Of a DNA stretch of 5,019 nucleotides, positions 1 to 5,019 are shown in pieces. Every line of letters begins with the position of its first letter. Positions within the stretch are counted from its first letter, which is position 1. Where the stretch lies: contig WJJN01000191.1 of the NCBI GenBank assembly GCA_014729735.1, positions 1 to 5,019 on the forward strand, written 5' to 3'. The translations under genes and the position numbers were made by a program. A model generated the notes under the pieces. That model was not told the DNA's origin. It did no database searches and saw nothing but the letters and a program-made list of their open reading frames with translations. The DNA is from Candidatus Zhuqueibacterota bacterium (GTDB lineage Bacteria > Zhuqueibacterota > Zhuqueibacteria > Thermofontimicrobiales > Thiofontviventaceae).

Positions 1-969
1 CAGGGGTAAAAGTTTCTGCGTTGCCCATAGTGCAGTTGCCGAAGCACCGGGTCGCGAGCATTCCAGGCTGATCTCGCCAAGGTGCAATTCAGAAGATGTG
101 AAATACGTGTATGGCGAATCGTGTTTGTAAAATTTTCCCACTGCCGGATCGCGAAATAGCACGCAGCCGCAGCCGTATGGTTGCAAGCCATGTTTGTGCG
201 GATCGATCACAATGGAATCGACATCCTTCAGATGATCAAAAACTCGCCTCGTCCCGGGGCGCAGATTATCCGCAAGAGTGAAATAACCACCGTACGCTGC
301 ATCCGCGTGTAGTCGAAATCCAAATTCCCGTTTCAATTTAATGATCTCCGGTAGCGGGTCCACGGAGCCGGTGCCGGTCGTGCCGATTGTCGCAACAACG
401 GTGCCCACTTTTTCCTCCCTTAGAATAGCTAACAGCGCATTGATGTCAATTTTACCATTTTCATCGCAGGGGATCGCTATAAATTCCAGTCCCAGCACAT
501 CCGAAATTCGCTGATGCGTATAATGCGCCTGTGCCGACGCGAGCACTTTCTTGCCCGGTTTCAATTTCCCGCCGATCCATAGCGCTTCCATATTCGCCAT
601 GGTGCCGCCGCCGGTAAGATGCCCTAAAAAATCATTCCACTGAAATAGTCCGGCGATGTCCGCGACTGCCTCCTTCTCAAGATACGAGCTGGCGCGACCA
701 CCATCCAATGCATGATTATTGGGATTAATCCACATCGACAGCATGTACGCCAGCCTGGCGACCGGATGCGGTGGTTTCAGCATCTGTCCGGCATATAGCG
801 GATGAAAGTACGGATAATTGTCCCGCATTTTTTTCGCGGCTTCCATGAGAACATTCTCGATGGCAGCCAGATCATAATCGTGTCTCAAATCGGGAAGATC
901 ATCGAATCCCGCTTCCAGAGCACGCAGTGATTTTTCAAGTATTTTTAAAGATTCTATTTCTAATTTCAT
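1..969 (-). CDS. PLP-dependent group II amino-acid decarboxylase, N-terminal 323 residues (C-terminus outside window)
   Basis: Cytoplasmic, pyridoxal-phosphate-dependent enzyme expected to remove the alpha-carboxyl group of an amino acid to give an amine or beta-alanine-type product. The frame is open from the ATG at 969 to the left edge. Seen in order: an NPNNH segment (residues 82-86) followed by LDGGR; the cofactor phosphate-binding loop TGGGT (119-123); H149 in AHYTH, the usual ring-stacking histidine; HADAAYGG with D223, which pairs with the pyridine nitrogen; and DPHKH with K259, the Schiff-base lysine. The SLECSRPGASATALW segment near the left edge is also typical of the family. Family members are usually about 450-500 residues, so roughly two thirds is here. 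All visible catalytic positions are intact. A histidine follows the PLP lysine, where animal DOPA decarboxylases have tryptophan; I cannot infer the substrate (aromatic amino acid, glutamate or aspartate) from this. The start is supported by GGAG six bases upstream. The gene lies 101 bases downstream of the TolC-family gene on the same strand. Confidence 0.93.
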   Translation of the reverse strand, partial: MKLEIESLKILEKSLRALEAGFDDLPDLRHDYDLAAIENVLMEAAKKMRDNYPYFHPLYAGQMLKPPHPVARLAYMLSMWINPNNHALDGGRASSYLEKEAVADIAGLFQWNDFLGHLTGGGTMANMEALWIGGKLKPGKKVLASAQAHYTHQRISDVLGLEFIAIPCDENGKIDINALLAILREEKVGTVVATIGTTGTGSVDPLPEIIKLKREFGFRLHADAAYGGYFTLADNLRPGTRRVFDHLKDVDSIVIDPHKHGLQPYGCGCVLFRDPAVGKFYKHDSPYTYFTSSELHLGEISLECSRPGASATALWATQKLLPL

Positions 970-1070
970 AATTTGCTCCGTTCCGATTTCAGTTTAACAA
1001 TTTATTTCCCTGCGCAAATCTCTACTCTCTGTCCTTGCGTCGGGATAGGACGTTTATATACATTCAGAGA
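970..1070. other. Intergenic gap between the TolC-family gene and the decarboxylase
   Basis: This 101-base gap lies between the TAG stop of the TolC-family gene (1071-1073) and the decarboxylase ATG. It contains the decarboxylase ribosome binding site. A weak hairpin is possible (GTCCT/AGGAC at 1031-1035 and 1047-1051) but has no following T-tract on the minus strand, so I see no convincing terminator. A TATAAA on the minus strand (1058-1053) lacks a matching -35. Read-through from the TolC gene is plausible but unproven. Confidence 0.5.
976..979 (-). promoter_or_regulatory. Ribosome binding site of the decarboxylase
   Basis: GGAG on the minus strand, with six bases (970-975) between it and the ATG at 969. 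It fixes the decarboxylase start and shows that this genome uses Shine-Dalgarno initiation for at least some genes. Confidence 0.75.
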
Positions 1071-2561
1071 CTATTCTATTTCGATTTCTTCGCCCAGTGA
1101 TATGTTCTTTTCAAAATCATAATATGTTTCGGTCATTAAATCTAACAATGAAAATCGATATCCCAGATAAATGTCGATAAAATTTTCTTCAGTCTCTTTC
1201 GTCTTCTCAATAATTTGCAATAAATCCTGTAATGATATTTGATAATTTTTGAATTTGCCGATACTCGTTTCCGTAATTTGCATTGCCAATAACAGATTCT
1301 GTCTCATCTTTTCCGAACGGCGATAATATTCATTCATATTTTTATAAGCATTCGAAATATCATTCCGAATATCTTCTTTTTCTTCTTTAATTTGCAAATC
1401 CCGCTTGCTTACATTTAACAACTCCGCCTGAATCCGTTCTCTCCGTTCGCCACCATCCACAATCGGAATGTAAGCATTCAGGGTCACTGAATTGCTGTTA
1501 TCAAAATTATCCCATAAATTATCAAATCGGTGATTACCTTTTTCCAATCCATACGTCATTTCGAGTTTCAGGTGAAATGCATTTTCACCCCGTTCATTTT
1601 CCACATCCAGCTTTGCCTGTTTCTTATCTATTTTCAGTCGTTTTAATCTCGGGCTGTTCTCGAAGCCATACCGGATCGCCTGATCCAAATCAACTATTAC
1701 AGGGCTGATGTGTATTTCCGGGATGACGTAAAGAGAATCATCCGGGTTCAACCGGAGTCGCTGCTTCAAACGAACCGTCTGCTCTCTTAAAGAACTTCGG
1801 TTAGACCAAAGTCTCTCAAGAGTATTTGATGTCTCCAATTCAATTTGTTCCAAATCCATTTCCCTGTTGTTGCCGTCATCCATTTCGTTTAAAATGATCT
1901 GCTTCAATTCATCGAGGTATCTTAGTTTGTTCCGATAAATTTCTTCATAATACGTTAATTCGAAGATATCGTAATAATCGTCCGAGATATCTTCGATAAT
2001 CTCCATCCTTTCGCTCATGTACTCGAATTTCAGATATTTCAAATTCAACTCTGCTTCTTTGAGATCATTTCTTAATTCATTCGGTAATAAAAACGGTTGT
2101 TCAAACTTCAGATAAAGCCGGTTATAATAATCGCTCAGGTCATTTCCGTGATCTTTTTGCAGATATCTGTAGACTTTGTAATTTAAAGAGAGATATCCGT
2201 TTGTGGGATAGCCAAATAAAATAATCGGATATTTTACAGACATATCCCCCTGCCAGCGTTGCGTATTCTGTCGTACGATCTCATCCTTTCCTAATGTCGA
2301 GTTCCATTTATATTCCGATAGATTATTGATCTCCGGTGTCTGCAGATTCATGTAAATTTGAGTTTTCAAACTTGCCTGCCTTGCCCGCAACCAGTGGAGC
2401 GACCGCCTGATATCGAATTGAAGCAGCTTTGTCCGATAACTGTTATTGATCGCAATATCGACTACTTTATCAAGAGTCAATTGAATCGTCGCGGATGCGA
2501 ATGAGAGATTTGAGTACAACCACAAGATAAGAAATAAAGATCCGCCAATTTTTTTCATCAT
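1071..2561 (-). CDS. TolC-family outer-membrane efflux protein
   Basis: Outer-membrane channel component of a tripartite efflux or type I secretion system. TolC-family proteins form trimers, with a beta-barrel in the outer membrane and a long alpha-helical tunnel in the periplasm. The 496-residue length fits the family. A Sec signal peptide is visible: MMKK, a hydrophobic run (residues 8-19) and a likely cut after ASA (residue 24). Two outer-membrane-efflux-protein repeats follow. Repeat 1 (about 27-275) opens with a helix containing LTLDKVVDIAINN, has alternating beta-barrel strands near 66-73 and 122-132, and the EQPFLLPN turn at 154-161. Repeat 2 (about 289-485) opens with DLDQAIRYGFENSP (291-304), then strands near 328-338 and 357-366, IPIVDGGERRERIQAE (365-380) and a long helix with QISLQDLLQIIEKT. 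Helices at 160-270 and 370-480 are charged and coiled-coil-like. The protein ends in an acidic tail, EEIEIE. No adaptor or pump gene is adjacent, so the substrate is unknown. Its DNA is visibly more AT-rich than its neighbours (19/60 G+C at 1081-1140). Confidence 0.93.
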   Translation of the reverse strand: MMKKIGGSLFLILWLYSNLSFASATIQLTLDKVVDIAINNSYRTKLLQFDIRRSLHWLRARQASLKTQIYMNLQTPEINNLSEYKWNSTLGKDEIVRQNTQRWQGDMSVKYPIILFGYPTNGYLSLNYKVYRYLQKDHGNDLSDYYNRLYLKFEQPFLLPNELRNDLKEAELNLKYLKFEYMSERMEIIEDISDDYYDIFELTYYEEIYRNKLRYLDELKQIILNEMDDGNNREMDLEQIELETSNTLERLWSNRSSLREQTVRLKQRLRLNPDDSLYVIPEIHISPVIVDLDQAIRYGFENSPRLKRLKIDKKQAKLDVENERGENAFHLKLEMTYGLEKGNHRFDNLWDNFDNSNSVTLNAYIPIVDGGERRERIQAELLNVSKRDLQIKEEKEDIRNDISNAYKNMNEYYRRSEKMRQNLLLAMQITETSIGKFKNYQISLQDLLQIIEKTKETEENFIDIYLGYRFSLLDLMTETYYDFEKNISLGEEIEIE

Positions 2562-2565
2562 CTGA

Positions 2566-2570
2566 TTCCT
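2566..2570 (-). promoter_or_regulatory. Ribosome binding site of the TolC-family gene
   Basis: AGGAA on the minus strand, within AAAAAGGAATCAG just before two consecutive ATG codons (2559-2561 and 2556-2558). AGGA (2567-2570) lies five bases from the first ATG and eight from the second, so either could initiate. The choice changes the protein by one methionine. Confidence 0.6.
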
Positions 2571-2589
2571 TTTTGAATTACTAACATTG

Positions 2590-2617
2590 ATTAAAAAATA
2601 TATTGCATTCTTGTCAA
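2590..2617 (-). promoter_or_regulatory. Candidate sigma-70-type promoter of the TolC-family gene
   Basis: On the minus strand, a perfect -35 TTGACA (2617-2612) and a -10 TTTAAT (2595-2590, five of six matches to TATAAT) are separated by 16 bases. A transcript would start near 2583 and leave a leader of about 20 bases containing the AGGAA site. This is a consensus match only. The region is AT-rich, which raises the chance of accidental -10 matches, but the exact -35 at the right distance is a good sign. Confidence 0.5.
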
Positions 2618-2639
2618 AATTTCAAGAGGAATAAATATT
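2611..2639 (+). promoter_or_regulatory. Candidate promoter of the GHL10 gene
   Basis: TTGTCA (2611-2616, five of six matches to the -35 consensus), 17 bases, then AATATT (2634-2639, four of six matches to the -10). A transcript would start near 2646, about 110 bases before the preferred ATG at 2756. The -35 shares five base pairs with the -35 of the opposing TolC promoter. It is weaker than the minus-strand candidate, and other weak combinations exist nearby (for example TTGCAT at 2665-2670). Confidence 0.3.
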
Positions 2640-2682
2640 TTTTAAAAAAGAAATGTATTTCTCCTTGCATATGGATTTTAAA

Positions 2683-2697
2683 ATGATAAATTATCAT
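2683..2697. promoter_or_regulatory. Operator-like palindrome in the divergent intergenic region
   Basis: ATGATAA, one central A, then TTATCAT: a perfect seven-base inverted repeat. It overlaps by two bases a ten-base palindrome ATTTTAAAAT at 2675-2684. It lies between the candidate plus-strand promoter and the GHL10 start, a suitable place for a repressor or regulator site. The sequence is AT-rich and only one copy is seen, so a chance palindrome is possible. Confidence 0.3.
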
Positions 2698-2755
2698 GTT
2701 CTCTTCAATAGTTACCGATAAATACGACAGCAATTCACCAGACTACGATCTATTT

Positions 2756-5019
2756 ATGAGCCGATTATCCATAATATTCTGTTCTTTCATATTATTGCTC
2801 TCAGTGTCAATACTACCTGGAAACCAACCTGAGAACCGAAGCATCGAAGCCCGGGCAATCTGGATTACTCGCTGGGATTTCCGGAACGCGTACGATATCC
2901 GTCGGATTATGCACAACATTGCTGATCACCATTTCAATATCGTCTTCTTTCAAATCCGCGGGGCGGGATCGGTCTATTACAAATCCACATTAGAACCCTG
3001 GGCATGGGCGGATAATCCGCCGGATTCGTTGTGGGATCCCCTGGAAACAGCGGTTCGCATCGCGCATGAATACGGTCTTCAACTGCATGCCTGGGCGAAC
3101 GTGTATCCGGGGTGGGCATCTGAAAATCTCCCGCAAAATGAAACTCAATTATGGCGTGCGCATCCGGACTGGTTTATGTGCGACATTTATGGTGAGCGGC
3201 AGCAATTGAACGGAAGCTATGTCTGGCTCTCCCCAACTCACCCGGATGTCCAGTCGCACTTGACGCATCTGTTTTCCGAGTTGATCAATAATTATTACAT
3301 CGATGGTTTACATTTCGACTATATCCGCTATCCCGGCAGCGGCTATTCCTACGATCCGGCGTCTGTGGCGCTTTTCGAGCAAATTCATCGCGACATCCCC
3401 CAAAATCTTCCGACTAAATGGGATCAGTTCCGGCGCTCCGGAATTACGGATCTCATCGATTCTGTGTATTCGACTGCCATTCGCGACAAACCATCGATCG
3501 CACTTTCCGCAGCAACCATGCGCAATCATCGCATGGGCGAAAACTTGTATTTTCAGGACGCGCACAACTGGATTTCATACGGACTTCTCGATTTCATTTC
3601 GCCGATGATTTATACGAAAAATGCTGATCTGTTTCATTACAGCCTCGAAAACCATCTGCAAAACATACCGCCGGCGAAGCTCTATCCTGGCATTCAGGCA
3701 TCCGATCCCCAGCAACTGGTACATCAAATCGAACTGAGCCGGCAAAAGGGATGTCTCGGACATGCCATCTTTTCTTACCGTACTCTGTTTCCCGATCATG
3801 TTCCCGGCAATATGGCACATCTGCTAAAAAGCGCTGTTTACAAACGCCGGGCGGAGATCCCGGCAATCCAATGGAAGGACAGCAAAAAACAGTTAGTGCG
3901 AATTACTGATATTTCGGTACAGCCGGAATTTCCGGTTGCAGGGCAGGAAATTAATATTCAGTGCAACACAGAAAATCTGCCGGAAGACAAAGAGCTCCGT
4001 CTGATGTGGAATCTTTCGCAATACGTGGAAAACGGAAGATCGATTCCTATGTGCAAACAAAATGGCGATTCGGATGTTTATATCACCTGTTACAGCATTC
4101 CACCGCAGGACAGCGGCAGCCGCCTGCATTTTCGCATCGCAGCCGGATCAAATACTGTTTTGAGCAAAATTCATTCGGTGATCATTAATAATGATAAATC
4201 GCTTTTTCGCCAGCACTCGGTTTTGCCGCCGCTGATTTATGATGCCCAATTCGTCGCCGTGGACGCGAGGGATCGCGCCTGGATTTGCGAGCGCGGCAGA
4301 CAGCGAGTCCGGGTGATCGATGCTGATGGAAACGAAGCCCCATTTTCCCCGATAATCGTTGGGCTGGACGCCGATAACCGCCTGCAGAAAATTTCCAATC
4401 CATGTGGAATTGCCATCGATGAAAAGGGTATCGTTTATGTGACTGCCAATCCTGCCCGGGGACTCGTCTGCCGCTTCAACGCGTTCGATGGCACGCCTTT
4501 CACCGGCTTGAAAGTCCGATTCTGGCATGGCGAGCTGGATGTGGACGCCAGGGGCAATCTGTTCATCCTTGAATCAGGAGGAAATCGCTGGCACGTATTC
4601 GATCAGAATAATCAGGAGCTGCTCCACAGTCCCATTACCGGCAGTCATATCAGCACCGGCATTGCTGTCAACGATAGCGGCAACCGTGTATACGTTGCGT
4701 GCCAGGCAGATGGAGCCGTCCACTGCTGGCAGGGCGACATTAGCGATGGCGCCGCCAATTTCGAGCGGATTGCCTATTTGCCGGTGGAAGCAGTCGGCAT
4801 GGGCACCGTGGATGTGGACGCCGGCGGTCGCGTTTACGTCTCCCACATCGACGATGGCAGCGTTACCATTTTCGACCGCCACCACAATTTTCTCACCACC
4901 CTGAAAGGAACATCGCCTCCCTTACGCGCTCCCCGCGGCGCCGGACTCACTGCGGATGGCTCTAGCCTGTTCATCGTGGACTGGGGAATTGAGAGCGGGA
5001 CGCAGGTGCAGGTGTGGGA
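2756..5019 (+). CDS. Secreted GHL10-family (DUF187) glycosidase-like protein with Ig-like and beta-propeller C-terminal regions; 3' end outside window
   Basis: Probable envelope or extracellular glycan-acting enzyme. The frame is open from 2756 to the right edge (754 full codons, no stop). Residues 1-22 form a signal peptide or anchor (MSRLS, then IIFCSFILLLSVS). The GHL10 (PF02638-type) TIM barrel spans about 32-360: ARAIWITRWDF at the start, FQIRG (65-69), HAWANVYPGW (111-120), DGLHFDYIRYP with acidic D183 and D188 (the family hallmark at the presumed active site), DFISPMIYT (from 279) and a closing FSYRTLF. An Ig-like beta domain follows (about 383-480). From about 490, six similar units with VD..G.VYV and V.VFD-type strands suggest an NHL/SMP-30-like propeller. 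The family includes E. coli DigH (YddW), which cleaves denuded peptidoglycan glycan strands; peptidoglycan or another polysaccharide is therefore only a possible substrate here. Start: an in-frame ATG at 2696 would add 20 polar residues before the signal peptide, so 2756 is preferred. Neither ATG has a Shine-Dalgarno site. Confidence 0.92.
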   Translation, partial: MSRLSIIFCSFILLLSVSILPGNQPENRSIEARAIWITRWDFRNAYDIRRIMHNIADHHFNIVFFQIRGAGSVYYKSTLEPWAWADNPPDSLWDPLETAVRIAHEYGLQLHAWANVYPGWASENLPQNETQLWRAHPDWFMCDIYGERQQLNGSYVWLSPTHPDVQSHLTHLFSELINNYYIDGLHFDYIRYPGSGYSYDPASVALFEQIHRDIPQNLPTKWDQFRRSGITDLIDSVYSTAIRDKPSIALSAATMRNHRMGENLYFQDAHNWISYGLLDFISPMIYTKNADLFHYSLENHLQNIPPAKLYPGIQASDPQQLVHQIELSRQKGCLGHAIFSYRTLFPDHVPGNMAHLLKSAVYKRRAEIPAIQWKDSKKQLVRITDISVQPEFPVAGQEINIQCNTENLPEDKELRLMWNLSQYVENGRSIPMCKQNGDSDVYITCYSIPPQDSGSRLHFRIAAGSNTVLSKIHSVIINNDKSLFRQHSVLPPLIYDAQFVAVDARDRAWICERGRQRVRVIDADGNEAPFSPIIVGLDADNRLQKISNPCGIAIDEKGIVYVTANPARGLVCRFNAFDGTPFTGLKVRFWHGELDVDARGNLFILESGGNRWHVFDQNNQELLHSPITGSHISTGIAVNDSGNRVYVACQADGAVHCWQGDISDGAANFERIAYLPVEAVGMGTVDVDAGGRVYVSHIDDGSVTIFDRHHNFLTTLKGTSPPLRAPRGAGLTADGSSLFIVDWGIESGTQVQVW
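4238..5017 (+). repeat. Six protein-level propeller repeats inside the GHL10 protein
   Basis: The C-terminal part of the GHL10 protein holds six diverged units beginning near residues 495, 548, 592, 633, 682 and 726, spaced about 41-53 residues apart. Core strands include FVAVDARDRAWICE, GIAIDEKGIVYVTAN, LDVDARGNLFILES, GIAVNDSGNRVYVA, VDVDAGGRVYVSH and GLTADGSSLFIVDWG; several units close with a segment like RVRVIDADGN or SVTIFD. This is the pattern of NHL-type beta-propellers, which usually serve as protein- or ligand-binding platforms and sometimes carry lactonase-like active sites. The last unit is cut by the window edge, and more may follow. The repeats are divergent at DNA level, so recent duplication is not indicated. 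Confidence 0.7.

Noticed and set aside
1026..1070. Nested inverted repeats TCTCT/AGAGA and GTCCT/AGGAC in the gap before the decarboxylase, considered as a terminator or leader structure.
   Set aside because: The inner stem is only five base pairs with an 11-base loop, the outer pairing needs a 14-base bulge, and no T-tract follows on the minus strand.
2638..2649. TTTTTTAAAAAA palindrome, considered as a terminator.
   Set aside because: It lies between two divergent gene starts, so neither transcript would end there. It has no G+C stem and is likely just AT-rich spacer.
2780..2782. Cys9 of the GHL10 protein as a lipoprotein attachment site.
   Set aside because: It sits inside the hydrophobic core, too close to the N-terminus, and the preceding residues (SIIF) do not form a lipobox.
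2934..3119. A 61-codon minus-strand open frame opposite the GHL10 gene.
   Set aside because: It lies entirely within the conserved GHL10 barrel sequence, is rich in Pro and Arg as expected for an antisense frame, and has no recognisable domain.
4148..4904. Several open frames of 72-126 codons on both strands across the propeller region.
   Set aside because: They overlap each other and the continuous plus-strand GHL10 frame, which shows clear domain structure. They are shadow frames created by moderately G+C-rich coding DNA.
1..5019. Mobile elements, CRISPR arrays, tRNA or rRNA genes, riboswitches, attachment sites.
   Set aside because: No transposase or integrase motifs, no regularly spaced direct repeats, and no cloverleaf or conserved RNA motifs were seen on reading both strands. 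Nearly all of the window is explained by the three coding regions.

Overview
The window reads as ordinary chromosomal DNA from a Gram-negative (two-membrane) bacterium: it encodes a TolC-type outer-membrane efflux protein and a secreted glycosidase-like protein. The phylum cannot be settled from this much sequence. An environmental member of the Bacteroidota/Calditrichota-like (FCB) groups is a guess from the style of the genes. Two of the three genes run off the window edges.

Layout. Positions 1-969 (minus strand) hold the first 323 residues of a PLP-dependent group II amino-acid decarboxylase; its C-terminus lies beyond the left edge. A 101-base gap with a clear ribosome binding site separates it from a complete TolC-family gene upstream on the same strand (1071-2561). 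An AT-rich divergent intergenic region follows (about 2562-2755), with promoter-like elements on both strands and a short palindrome. From 2756 to the right edge (plus strand) runs a large secreted protein with a GHL10 glycoside-hydrolase-like domain, an Ig-like linker domain and a repeat region that looks like an NHL-type beta-propeller. It has no stop codon before the window ends.

How they may work together. The TolC gene and the decarboxylase may be co-transcribed, because they share a strand and no convincing terminator lies between them. No inner-membrane pump or periplasmic adaptor is present, so the transported substrate is unknown. The GHL10 protein is divergently transcribed and probably acts in the envelope or outside the cell on a glycan. 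No mobile element, CRISPR array, tRNA, rRNA or recognisable defence or secondary-metabolite system was found. The most distinctive features are the GHL10-Ig-propeller architecture and the compact divergent promoter region; neither amounts to a new system on this evidence.
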